Assembly: GCA_964571215.1 (NCBI GenBank)
Contig: CAZMZZ010000019.1
Location: 1-28,521 of the forward strand
Reading direction: 5' to 3'
Origin: CAJWPI01 sp964571215
Lineage (GTDB): Bacteria; Pseudomonadota; Gammaproteobacteria; Magnimaribacterales; Magnimaribacteraceae
Length of the DNA stretch: 28,521 nucleotides
Shown here piece after piece: positions 8,298 through 15,750 of this stretch (within the stretch, counting starts at the first letter, position 1; the number at the start of each line of letters is the position of its first letter). A model generated the notes under the pieces. The model saw only the letters and a program-made list of their open reading frames with translations, ran no database searches and was not told the DNA's origin. A program made the position numbers and the translations under genes.

Positions 8298-9434
8298 CTA
8301 TTCTATTTCTTTACAAAACTTTCTAACTTCCTCGACATATATCTCAGGTTTTTCAAAAGCAGCAAAATGACCTCCCTTTGCTAACACATTGTAATATCTT
8401 AGATCTGGAAATCTTTTTTTAATCCACCTTTCTGAAGACCGAAATATTTCCTTAGGATAAATACTACATCCTGTAGGAATGTTAACTATTTCTTGAGAGG
8501 GGTTACCAAAACTCTCCCAATATAATCGAGCTGAAGAAGCAGCTGACTGAGTTAACCAATACATCATAACGTTATCTAACAATTCATCTTTGCTTAAAAC
8601 ATTTTCAGGATGACCATCACAGTCAGTCCATTGATAAAATTTTTCTAGAATCCAGGCAGCTTGCCCAATAGGAGAGTCAACTAGACTGTAACCTATAGTT
8701 TGTGGTCTGGTACTTTGTTGCTTAGAATAACCTGAATCCCACTCTTGATAAAAACCCATGGATGCTAAGGCATTTTCTTCAAATTTAGTTAAATCTTGCA
8801 TGGTTTCTGGATCTGGAGATACCACTACCATATTAAGGTGTATGCCCTTACAATTTTTTTGATCTTGGAGACCTATATGAGTAGTTACAATAGCTCCCCA
8901 ATCTCCTCCCTGAGCAAAATAATTCTTGTAACCTAGAAGGGACATCAATTGACTCCAAGTATCGGCAATTTTTTCTACTCCCCAACCCGTTGTCTCAGGT
9001 TTACCAGAGAAATCAAATCCTGGCAAAGAGGGAATAACTACATGGAATGAATCTTCGGCCTTACCTCCAAAATTAGTTGGATCAGTTAATGGTTCTATCA
9101 CTTTTAGAAACTCTACGAAAGACCCAGGCCATCCGTGGGTAATAATAAGAGGCTTAGCTTCCTTATGAGGAGATTTTTTGTGTATAAAGTGGATGTCTAT
9201 GTCATTAAGTCTGGTTATGAAATGAGGAAATTTATTTAATTTCTTCTCACGATCTCTCCAGTTATATTCTTCTAGCCAGTAAGCACAAATCTCTTTCATA
9301 TAGGAAAGAGGGATACCTTGATTCCAATCTTTTACAGTCTCTTTATTTGGCCACCTTGTATTAGATAAACGAGAATGAAGGTCCTTTAAATCTTGATCAC
9401 TAACTGAAAGTTTAAAATTTTTAATTTTTGACAT
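8298..9434 (-). CDS. Epoxide hydrolase (microsomal-type, EHN domain plus alpha/beta hydrolase)
   Basis: Hydrolyses an epoxide to a diol through an aspartyl ester. The N-terminal about 100 residues are the EHN domain (LKDLHSRLSNTRWP; WRDREKKLN). HGWPGS (100-105) is the oxyanion element. The nucleophile is D178 in GGDWGA, the general base is H356 in GGHFAAFEKPE, and E329 in YPKEIF is the probable charge-relay acid. At 378 residues it is normal for bacterial members. Unlike mammalian mEH it has no membrane anchor. It follows a crotonase by nine bases on the same strand, suggesting a joint degradation route for an unsaturated or aromatic substrate. Juvenile-hormone-like or aromatic epoxides are known for the family; the actual substrate is unknown. 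Confidence 0.9.
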   Translation of the reverse strand: MSKIKNFKLSVSDQDLKDLHSRLSNTRWPNKETVKDWNQGIPLSYMKEICAYWLEEYNWRDREKKLNKFPHFITRLNDIDIHFIHKKSPHKEAKPLIITHGWPGSFVEFLKVIEPLTDPTNFGGKAEDSFHVVIPSLPGFDFSGKPETTGWGVEKIADTWSQLMSLLGYKNYFAQGGDWGAIVTTHIGLQDQKNCKGIHLNMVVVSPDPETMQDLTKFEENALASMGFYQEWDSGYSKQQSTRPQTIGYSLVDSPIGQAAWILEKFYQWTDCDGHPENVLSKDELLDNVMMYWLTQSAASSARLYWESFGNPSQEIVNIPTGCSIYPKEIFRSSERWIKKRFPDLRYYNVLAKGGHFAAFEKPEIYVEEVRKFCKEIE

Positions 9435-9443
9435 GTTAATTAA

Positions 9444-10265
9444 TTATTTTCCTTTAAAGATTGGTTCTTTTTTCTCTACGAATGCTTTAGTTGCGTTTCT
9501 ATGATCTTCGGTTTGACCACAATGAATATGATGGGTTACTTCAAGATCTAAACAATCATCTACATCTCCACCCATAGCTCTATTAAGATTTTCTTTCATG
9601 TATCTAAACGCCACGGAAGGGCCATTAGCCAATTTAGTAGCTAACTCCATAGTTTTCATTTCTAGCTCTTCAGGTTCACAGACCCAGTTGGTAAGTCCAA
9701 GCCTTAAAGCCTCGTCTGCCTTTATTCTTTCAGAAAGATAATATAATTCTCTTGCTTTTGCCGATCCAACTAGCTGAGTCAAGAAATAACTTCCACCATA
9801 GTCTCCTGAGAATCCTACCCTAGCAAAAGCAGTAGTAAGTATAGCTGTGTTAGACATGATTCTTAGATCACACGCTAATGCATAAGAAAGACCAGCCCCA
9901 GCTGCTGCGCCAGGGAGTGAAGCTATTGTGGGTTTTGGCATTTTAAATAACTTTCCTGAAGTTGCTCTTTGATGCATTCTTTGTCGGTGTATAGCTTGAT
10001 CAATAGTATTGGTACCTACAGTTCCATCACCAGAAGAAGCCATTCCCTTAACATCACCGCCAGCGCAGAAACCTTTACCAGCCCCTGTTAGAACAACACA
10101 TCTTATTTCAGGGTCTCCTTCAAACTGTTTTAGTAACTCTTGAAGAGCTACATTCATCTCTCCTGACATTGCATTCCTAGCTTCAGGTCTGTTAAGCGTT
10201 AGAACTCCTACCCCATTCTCTTTAGAGGCCAATAAATCTTTTGTGCCAGTTTTAATTTCAGTCAT
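9444..10265 (-). CDS. Enoyl-CoA hydratase/isomerase family protein
   Basis: This 273-residue crotonase-fold enzyme acts on acyl-CoA substrates. The oxyanion hole is formed by CAGGD (67-71) and PGAAAGAG (118-125). By my alignment the first hydratase glutamate (rat E144) is replaced: FARVGFSGDYGGS (147-159) has D155 at the single-acid position used by isomerase-type members. The second glutamate is retained as E173 in ARELYY. It may therefore be an isomerase, a dehydratase-like enzyme or a hydratase variant rather than standard enoyl-CoA hydratase. A good GGGAGA lies eight bases before the ATG. It is the first gene of a two-gene operon with the epoxide hydrolase and is divergent from an exported nuclease-fold gene. 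Confidence 0.85.
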   Translation of the reverse strand: MTEIKTGTKDLLASKENGVGVLTLNRPEARNAMSGEMNVALQELLKQFEGDPEIRCVVLTGAGKGFCAGGDVKGMASSGDGTVGTNTIDQAIHRQRMHQRATSGKLFKMPKPTIASLPGAAAGAGLSYALACDLRIMSNTAILTTAFARVGFSGDYGGSYFLTQLVGSAKARELYYLSERIKADEALRLGLTNWVCEPEELEMKTMELATKLANGPSVAFRYMKENLNRAMGGDVDDCLDLEVTHHIHCGQTEDHRNATKAFVEKKEPIFKGK

Positions 10266-10309
10266 ATTTAATTTCTCCCTATTTCCTAAGTTTGATATTC
10301 TACTTATAA

Positions 10310-11308
10310 ATGAAAATACTTCTTCTTTTTATACTTGTCCTACCATTGAAAATCTTTTCTTTAGAATTTTCTGTTATGACTTACAACGTGGAAAACCTAT
10401 TTGATACAAATGATGACTTAAATAAAGACGACAAAGCTTTCTTACCTCTAGAAAAGAAAAAGGGGATTAAACATATTTCTGCATGTAAGAAAATTTCAGT
10501 TAAAAAGTGGAGAGAAGAGTGCCTGAATCTAGATTGGAATGAAGAGGCAAAAGAAAGAAAGATAGAAAATATAGTAGCGTTGATATCTTCCTTTGAAAGT
10601 AAAGGTCCTGATGTGATTGCTCTCCAGGAAGTTGAAAATACTATTATATTAGAAGAGTTATTAGATAAGTTAAGACCCTTTGGTTATCAGGAAGCAGTCT
10701 TACTAGAAGGAAAGGATTATCGAGGAATAGATTCGGCATTTATCTCTAAATTTCCTATACTTCAATCCAAACTTCATTATGTGGAGTTTAAGATCAGTTC
10801 AAGAAAGAGAGATACTAGACCCATATTACAAAGCGATATCGACATTAAAGGTTCCATAGTTACTTTTTACAGTAGTCATTTTCCAGCTCCTTATCTCAGT
10901 TCTGATATGAGAGAAGACTCATTTAACTATCTCAATAAGCTTCTTGCATCACACAACAATCCATCAATAGCTTTGGGGGATTTTAATGTTACAAGGGAAG
11001 AGGATAGTAAGCTTATGACTTTTAAGAATCTTTCTAAAACTTGGTATGTAGCGCATCTAGAAGGCTGTGGAAAGTGTAAAGGTACCTATTATTATGAACC
11101 TAATAAAGATTGGTCATTTTTAGACACCATTCTCATTTCAAGAAATAGGGGGATAAGTTTTGATCCGGAATCAATTAACTTACTCCTTGAAGATATAAAT
11201 TCCAATGCAGAGTTTAGAATGCCTAAGAGTTTTAATATTTCTACCTTTGAAGGAGTTTCAGATCATTTTCCACTAGTTGCAAAAATTAAATTCCAAACCC
11301 TTAATTAA
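10310..11308 (+). CDS. Exported endonuclease/exonuclease/phosphatase-fold protein
   Basis: This metal-dependent phosphoesterase of the DNase I / exonuclease III fold has 332 residues. A cleavable-looking signal peptide (about 1-17) places it outside the cytoplasm. The fold's catalytic marks are in order: N26 in MTYNVENLFD, E107 in IALQEVEN, H190 in SSHF, D224 and N226 in GDFN, D272 in FLDTIL and D318-H319 in SDHFPL. TYNVENLFDT is typical of secreted bacterial members that degrade extracellular DNA or phosphorylated compounds. CGKCKGTYYY (253-262) is a locally Cys-rich loop. A phosphate-scavenging nuclease role fits a marine bacterium, but the substrate is not fixed. It is followed after 17 bases by a GNAT gene. 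Confidence 0.85.
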   Translation: MKILLLFILVLPLKIFSLEFSVMTYNVENLFDTNDDLNKDDKAFLPLEKKKGIKHISACKKISVKKWREECLNLDWNEEAKERKIENIVALISSFESKGPDVIALQEVENTIILEELLDKLRPFGYQEAVLLEGKDYRGIDSAFISKFPILQSKLHYVEFKISSRKRDTRPILQSDIDIKGSIVTFYSSHFPAPYLSSDMREDSFNYLNKLLASHNNPSIALGDFNVTREEDSKLMTFKNLSKTWYVAHLEGCGKCKGTYYYEPNKDWSFLDTILISRNRGISFDPESINLLLEDINSNAEFRMPKSFNISTFEGVSDHFPLVAKIKFQTLN

Positions 11309-11325
11309 CAGAATAAGATAGAACT

Positions 11326-11907
11326 ATGGAACAGCCAAAGATTATTGTAGTTGACCAAAATCAAGTTGAATCAGTAAAAAGCACAATGCTGATGGCATTT
11401 TCTTCTGACCCCTTCATTCGTTGGTTATTTCCTAATCCTCACGATTACTTAAAGAATTTCTCTATTTGGATGGAAGAATTTATATCTACAGGCTTACCTG
11501 CCAAGGGTGTGTATGCGGATGAGGAAGTTTCTGGATCAGCTATTTGGCATCCACCCGGTATTCACCTCGATCCAGAAAGTCTTGGTTCAACTATCTCCGA
11601 TATTCCCCCAGATAGAGTTGAAACAGCACTTAAGCTCTTTGATATCTTTGGAACTTTTCATCCTGCTGAGGATCATTGGTATCTTGCTTTTTTAGGAGTT
11701 GATCCGCTAAAGCACGGAAAAGGTTTAGGGTCTAATATTCTTAAAAAAACTCTTGAAAAGATAGATCAAGAAGGGGTAGTTGCTTATCTTGAATCATCCA
11801 ACCCTCAGAATATAAGTCTTTATGAAAGGTATGGATTTGAGATCATAGAGAAAATTCAAGAAGGAGACTCCCCTCCTATACACCCAATGATTAGACCAGC
11901 TCAATAA
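11326..11907 (+). CDS. GNAT family N-acetyltransferase
   Basis: The protein has 193 residues. The acetyl-CoA-binding motif A is LGVDPLKHGKGLGSNIL (about 123-139), with the H/Q-G-K-G-L-G phosphate-gripping turn. It is followed by YLESSNPQNISLYERYGFE, the motif-B strand and helix that close the cofactor site. The long N-terminal half, rich in acidic and aromatic residues (SIWMEEF; WHPPG), is the substrate side. That WHPPG block is common in a group of uncharacterised actinobacterial and proteobacterial acetyltransferases. Substrate unknown. It converges on the CDGSH gene, with only four bases between the stops. Confidence 0.85.
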   Translation: MEQPKIIVVDQNQVESVKSTMLMAFSSDPFIRWLFPNPHDYLKNFSIWMEEFISTGLPAKGVYADEEVSGSAIWHPPGIHLDPESLGSTISDIPPDRVETALKLFDIFGTFHPAEDHWYLAFLGVDPLKHGKGLGSNILKKTLEKIDQEGVVAYLESSNPQNISLYERYGFEIIEKIQEGDSPPIHPMIRPAQ

Positions 11908-11911
11908 CCTT

Positions 11912-12151
11912 TTATAAGTCTTGGTGAGAACCGTCGCAGAAAGCACCTTTCTTGCTTTGCTTACATCCACAGAAATAGACTTCATCATTCTTTTCAAAAC
12001 TTACTTTCTCAGGAAGAAAATCTGTGCCTTCATGTGACCCATCACAGAAAGGTTGTTTAGAACTATATCCGCACCTGCACCAGTAATAACTCTTTTCAGC
12101 TTGGACACTTTCTTTATAAGGAAATTTTTGCACAATCTTAGCTTCTGACAT
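11912..12151 (-). CDS. Small double-CDGSH iron-sulfur protein
   Basis: This 79-residue protein has two [2Fe-2S] CDGSH motifs. The first is C25-x-C27...C36-D-G-S-H40 and matches the family pattern C-x-C-x2-S-x3-P-x-CDGSH exactly. The second is C61-x-C63...C72-D-G-S-H76 and has Ala in place of the Pro before the third Cys. Each binds one cluster through three Cys and one His, and such proteins act in redox or iron-sulfur transfer. There is no membrane helix, so it is soluble, like bacterial tandem-CDGSH proteins and unlike mitoNEET. An AGGAGA ribosome site sits seven bases before the ATG. A strong Fur-box candidate (12207-12225) lies about 56-74 bases upstream of the start. Confidence 0.92.
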   Translation of the reverse strand: MSEAKIVQKFPYKESVQAEKSYYWCRCGYSSKQPFCDGSHEGTDFLPEKVSFEKNDEVYFCGCKQSKKGAFCDGSHQDL

Positions 12152-12206
12152 TTTTATTCTCCTAAAAGAATCAAAATAACACAGATTAGAACTCTATTGC
12201 TCTAAT

Positions 12207-12225
12207 GAGAATGCGTATCTTTATC
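12207..12225 (-). promoter_or_regulatory. Candidate Fur box upstream of the CDGSH gene
   Basis: On the minus strand the site reads GATAAAGATACGCATTCTC. It matches the 19-base Fur consensus GATAATGATAATCATTATC at 15 positions, including both outer GATAA/TC ends and the central GATA and CATT. It lies in the 110-base gap between the CDGSH start and the aldo-keto reductase stop, where a promoter for the CDGSH gene is expected. Iron-responsive repression of an Fe-S protein would make biological sense. No fur gene is in the window. Confidence 0.55.
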
Positions 12226-12261
12226 AGGTGCAGTTGCAGTAAGTCGTTGCTAGTTTGTGCT

Positions 12262-13287
12262 TCAATCTACCCCATCTTCTGCTGGATCTCCGGCTTCTGT
12301 TTCAAAACTCCCTAGGATAGATTGAATTTTGTCTTGTACATCTTTTGTTAATAAAGGCAAAACTTCTAAACAAGTAATATTCTCTTCTAATTGCTCAATT
12401 TTTGATGCTCCCAATATCATGGTGCTTACATTGGGGTTAACAAGACACCAAGCTAATGCAAGTTTTGTCATAGTTGTGCCGAGTTCTTGAGCTATAGGTA
12501 ATAAGGCTTTCACGGCTGCCAACCTTTCTTTTCCTCTTTCAGTTTCTAGGACTCTCTTCTTAAGCCATTCGTATCCTTTTAGAGTAGCTCTTGATCCTGT
12601 AGGTATCTCTTCTAGATACTTAGCAGTTAAAACCCCTGAAGCAAGGGGAGACCAAATGGTTGTTCCCAATCCATAGTCTGTGTAAAGATCTTTATATTCT
12701 ATTTCAAACCTAGCTCTATCAAGCATATTGTATTGGGGTTGTTCCATGGTGGGTTGAGTAAGATAATTCTCTTTTGCAAAATCGTAAGCCTCTTTTAATT
12801 GTTCTGCAGACCATTCCGAGGTTCCCCAATAAAGAACTTTGCCTTGGGTAACAAGATTGTGCATTGCCCACACAGTTTCACCGATAGGTGTTTCAGGATC
12901 TGGCCTGTGACAAAAGTAAAGATCTAGATAATCAACTTGCATCCTTTCCATCGCTTGATGACAGGCTTCTGTTACATGTTTTTTACTCAAGCCTCTTTGA
13001 GTAGGCAGTGCTCTCATTCCAGGTATACGACCGAACATTACTTTAGATGACACACAATAACTATCTCTTGGTTGTTTTAATTTTTTTAATGCTTTCCCCA
13101 TAACTATTTCTGATTCACCTGCCTCATAAGCCTCTGCATTATCAAAAAAGTTAATTCCAGCATCAAAGCATATGCCTAGCATTCTTTCTGCCAATGAAGT
13201 ATCAACTTGGTGGTTAAAGGTCACCCAAGAACCAAAAGAAAGTTCTGAGATTTTTAGACCAGAGCTTCCTAATTTTCTATATTCCAT
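12262..13287 (-). CDS. Aldo/keto reductase, Kv-beta-like
   Basis: This 341-residue NADPH-dependent oxidoreductase has the catalytic tetrad at D49 (FFDNAEAY), Y54, K82 (VSSKV) and H127 (YFCHRPD). EYRKLGSSGLKISELSFGSW at the N-terminus and the C-terminal cofactor-binding run (TMILGASKIEQLEENI) are typical of the potassium-channel beta-subunit-like branch of the superfamily. A strong AGGAGG lies five bases before the ATG. It follows the NTF2-like gene by 11 bases and is the third gene of an operon with an amidase. The substrate is probably a carbonyl compound but is not identifiable. Confidence 0.92.
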   Translation of the reverse strand: MEYRKLGSSGLKISELSFGSWVTFNHQVDTSLAERMLGICFDAGINFFDNAEAYEAGESEIVMGKALKKLKQPRDSYCVSSKVMFGRIPGMRALPTQRGLSKKHVTEACHQAMERMQVDYLDLYFCHRPDPETPIGETVWAMHNLVTQGKVLYWGTSEWSAEQLKEAYDFAKENYLTQPTMEQPQYNMLDRARFEIEYKDLYTDYGLGTTIWSPLASGVLTAKYLEEIPTGSRATLKGYEWLKKRVLETERGKERLAAVKALLPIAQELGTTMTKLALAWCLVNPNVSTMILGASKIEQLEENITCLEVLPLLTKDVQDKIQSILGSFETEAGDPAEDGVD

Positions 13288-13298
13288 TTTTCCTCCTT

Positions 13299-13670
13299 TT
13301 AAGTTTCTACATGGAAAAGTTTATTGTAGATCACCCATTGATCTTTAATTTTTAGAAAGGATAATGTATCTAAGAAAATCATTCCAAGATATCCATCTCT
13401 AACTCTAGCAATGGCAGTAGAGCCAGCTATCTCAATAGATAAAATTTCTAAAAATTTCTTTTCATTTTTTTCTTTAGCTGAGGGCTTTTGGGCTGCTACA
13501 AATTCGGCAAAACTTTTGACAGTATGTTGAATAAGTTTTCCTTCCATATATCCGGTTATCTTGGCTTCCTCATGAAAAACTTCTTTAACTTTTTTAGCGC
13601 TAGATTCATACATACTCTCAAAGTAAAGCTCAATAGATTTAGTAATCTGTTTTTTACCATGTTCTTTCAA
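13299..13670 (-). CDS. NTF2-fold protein, putative lumazine-binding/SnoaL-like
   Basis: This protein of about 123 residues has an NTF2-like cone fold: an N-terminal helix (KSIELYFESMY), FHEEAKITGYMEGK, then strands ending in WVIYNKLFHVE, as in putative lumazine-binding proteins. Such domains bind small ligands or act as isomerases and dehydratases; no catalytic residue can be named. The frame runs open to 13709, but that part overlaps the amidase. I take the TTG at 13670, one base after the amidase TAA, because a GAGGA (13679-13683) is correctly spaced for it, whereas a start at 13707 would be an unsupported GTG. It is the middle gene of the amidase-aldo/keto reductase operon. Confidence 0.6.
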   Translation of the reverse strand: MKEHGKKQITKSIELYFESMYESSAKKVKEVFHEEAKITGYMEGKLIQHTVKSFAEFVAAQKPSAKEKNEKKFLEILSIEIAGSTAIARVRDGYLGMIFLDTLSFLKIKDQWVIYNKLFHVET

Positions 13671-13671
13671 T

Positions 13672-15126
13672 TTAAATTTCCTCAAAGTCAGGTGGTATTT
13701 TAAAACCACCCCTTAAATCTCTTATCATTTTAGATGCTTCTATGGTTGTTTTATCCTCTAAAAAAGGACCTACAACTTGCACTCCTACAGGCAATCCTGC
13801 CTGGGTTAATCCTATCGGTGTATTTGTAACAGGAAGTTTACCCATTATCGCTGGTCCTGCCCAGATAAGGCTGTTCCAGTATTCCCTTTGTTTATTATTG
13901 ATAAGTAAAAACCTTTCAGCAAAGTTCGCATGATCATGATTAAAAGCTGGCACTACGCAGGTTGGACATAAAAGAACGTCGTATTTAGTAAAAAATTCTC
14001 TCCATTGTTGTCTAATCATTTCTCGTTGGGCTTGCACAACCATGTGATCTCTAGCAAGTATGGAAATTCCTCTTGCTACCTTAGCATGAGTTGAATAGTC
14101 ATCTTTTGATACTGTTTTTGCAAACTCATCTATTTCTTTAAGTTGATCTCTTGGCACTCCTGCACTCATAACCGGTTGCAGTAAGTTGTTATAAATAGTA
14201 TCTAGGTCTTGGAGTTTGAAAGGTAATGAAGCATTTTCTACGCTTGCACCTGCTGACTTTAAGTCTTGAGCAGTTTCTTCTATTAGTTTAGAAATTTCTG
14301 AATCAACTTCAGCATATTCATCATCAGACCATACGGCTACACGAAGATCTTCAATTTTTTTTGTTCTGGGTTCAGGAAGAGTTAATTTCCAGGCAATATT
14401 ATCTTGCTCTTGGGGAGCAGCCAGAATTCCTAAAACTAATTCTATGTCCTCCGGAGATCTTGCTAAAGGACCAGCTACAGAGAGACCATTACCAGTTAGC
14501 ACTAAACCTGGAGGAGGAGGTAAATGACCTACCTCTGAGATTATGTTATATGAAGGTTTATGACCAAACAATCCACAAAAATGAGCAGGTGTTCTAATCG
14601 AACCTCCTATATCACTTCCTAACTCTAGAGGAGTCATTCCACTAGCTAATGCAGCCGCTGAGCCCCCGGAAGAGCCCCCTGGTGTTTTATCTAAATCCCA
14701 AGGATTGTTGGTCGTTCCGTATATTTCGTTATAGCTTTGCAGATCAGATGAATTCAAAGGCACGTTAGTTTTACCAAAAATAATAGCACCTTCATTTACC
14801 AGTCTCTGAACTGCCTCAGCATTTTTCGACGGTATGTTATTTTTCCAGATAGGATTGCCTCCAGTAGATACAACTCCTTCAACCTCATAAGCGTCTTTTA
14901 TTGTCATGGGTAAGCCATGGAGAAGACCCCAGTTCTTCCCTTTAGCTAGATCTTTGTCAGCTTCTTTAGCTTTTTTAAGAGCTCTATCTGAATCTAAAGC
15001 TACAACAGCATTTATTTCAGGATTAATATTTTCAACTCTTTTTAAAAGAGCTTCCAAAAGCTCAACAGAAGAAATTTTTTTATCTCTTATAGAGCTCAAA
15101 AGCTCTTTTGCACTTTTGTATAACAT
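13672..15126 (-). CDS. Amidase signature family hydrolase
   Basis: This 484-residue enzyme has the complete Ser-cisSer-Lys triad: K77 in TIKDA, S152 in PGGSSGGSAAA and S176 in GSDIGGSIRTP, at spacings identical to mammalian FAAH. Family members cleave carboxamides, including those of fatty acids, aryl amides or amino-acid amides. It also resembles GatA but lacks GatB and GatC beside it, so a catabolic amidase is more likely than the tRNA amidotransferase. It is the first gene of an operon with an NTF2-like protein and an aldo/keto reductase, which suggests a stepwise breakdown of an amide. It is divergent from peptide deformylase, across 81 bases. Confidence 0.88.
   Translation of the reverse strand: MLYKSAKELLSSIRDKKISSVELLEALLKRVENINPEINAVVALDSDRALKKAKEADKDLAKGKNWGLLHGLPMTIKDAYEVEGVVSTGGNPIWKNNIPSKNAEAVQRLVNEGAIIFGKTNVPLNSSDLQSYNEIYGTTNNPWDLDKTPGGSSGGSAAALASGMTPLELGSDIGGSIRTPAHFCGLFGHKPSYNIISEVGHLPPPPGLVLTGNGLSVAGPLARSPEDIELVLGILAAPQEQDNIAWKLTLPEPRTKKIEDLRVAVWSDDEYAEVDSEISKLIEETAQDLKSAGASVENASLPFKLQDLDTIYNNLLQPVMSAGVPRDQLKEIDEFAKTVSKDDYSTHAKVARGISILARDHMVVQAQREMIRQQWREFFTKYDVLLCPTCVVPAFNHDHANFAERFLLINNKQREYWNSLIWAGPAIMGKLPVTNTPIGLTQAGLPVGVQVVGPFLEDKTTIEASKMIRDLRGGFKIPPDFEEI
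13679..13683 (-). promoter_or_regulatory. Ribosome-binding site deciding the TTG start at 13670
   Basis: GAGGA on the minus strand, within the end of the amidase gene and eight bases before TTG at 13670. It is the only good ribosome site near the start of the NTF2-like gene, and it implies translation coupled to the amidase. Confidence 0.5.
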
Positions 15127-15172
15127 TTATTTAGCGTTTTATAACCACTCTCTACTAGAATAACAACACTTG

Positions 15173-15178
15173 TATAAT
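15173..15178 (+). promoter_or_regulatory. Candidate -10 element for def
   Basis: A perfect TATAAT lies 29 bases before the def start codon in the def/amidase divergent gap. No good -35 is visible about 17 bases upstream (CTCTAC is the nearest), so it may rely on an activator or on AT-rich upstream DNA. The placement is plausible, but not supported beyond the hexamer. Confidence 0.4.
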
Positions 15179-15195
15179 AAGAGCTAAAAGTAAAT

Positions 15196-15201
15196 AAAGG
15201 A
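15196..15201 (+). promoter_or_regulatory. Ribosome-binding site deciding the def TTG start
   Basis: AAAGGA sits six bases before TTG at 15208. It supports this non-ATG start; the next in-frame Met is at residue 9 and would cut into the N-terminal segment. Confidence 0.6.
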
Positions 15202-15207
15202 ATAACT

Positions 15208-15750
15208 TTGACTGTTCATAATGTAATAAAAATGGGAAATCCCTTGCTAAGGGAGCCTGCCCAAGCTTTCACTAAAAAAGAAATAGTCTTGGATAAGACA
15301 ACTGAATTGGTAGATGACTTATGGGAGACCATGGAAGAATATGGAGGAATAGGGTTAGCAGCTCCGCAAGTTGGAATTTCAAAACAGTTAGCGGTTATCA
15401 AATTAGAAGAAGAGAATGAAAGATACCCTGAGGCTCCCATCTCAAAAGAGTATGTGATTTTTAATCCCAAAATAAAGGTCCTTGATGAAACTCAACAAGA
15501 ATTTTGGGAAGGATGCTTAAGTGTACCTGGTTTAAGAGGATTGGTGAGCAGACCAAGAAGGATACAAGTAAATTATTTAGATCAAGCAGCAAAACCGAGA
15601 TCTTTAGTTGTAGAAGATTTCTTGGCAACAGTTTTCCAACACGAGCTTGACCATTTAAAGGGTAAATTATTCATAGATAGAATGAGAGACATATCTACTT
15701 TGGCTTATGAAGATGAATTAGTGTTGTCACCAGAAGAAAAAGACTTATAA
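15208..15750 (+). CDS. def: Peptide deformylase
   Basis: Removes the formyl group from N-terminal formylmethionine of new proteins. All three family motifs are present in 180 residues: motif 1 GIGLAAPQ (47-54), motif 2 EGCLSVP with metal ligand C103, and motif 3 QHELDHLKG with H145, E146 and H149. In most bacteria def pairs with fmt. Here fmt is absent from the neighbourhood and the gene is flanked by catabolic genes, so this may be a second deformylase or a rearranged housekeeping copy. The start is TTG with AAAGGA upstream. Its last sense codon overlaps the stop of the convergent nucleoside hydrolase. Confidence 0.92.
   Translation: MTVHNVIKMGNPLLREPAQAFTKKEIVLDKTTELVDDLWETMEEYGGIGLAAPQVGISKQLAVIKLEEENERYPEAPISKEYVIFNPKIKVLDETQQEFWEGCLSVPGLRGLVSRPRRIQVNYLDQAAKPRSLVVEDFLATVFQHELDHLKGKLFIDRMRDISTLAYEDELVLSPEEKDL

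Noticed and set aside
12184..12206. Imperfect ATTAGA/TCTAAT inverted repeat beside the Fur-box candidate.
   Set aside because: The arms are only six bases, AT-rich and unmatched to a known operator. It is likely chance.
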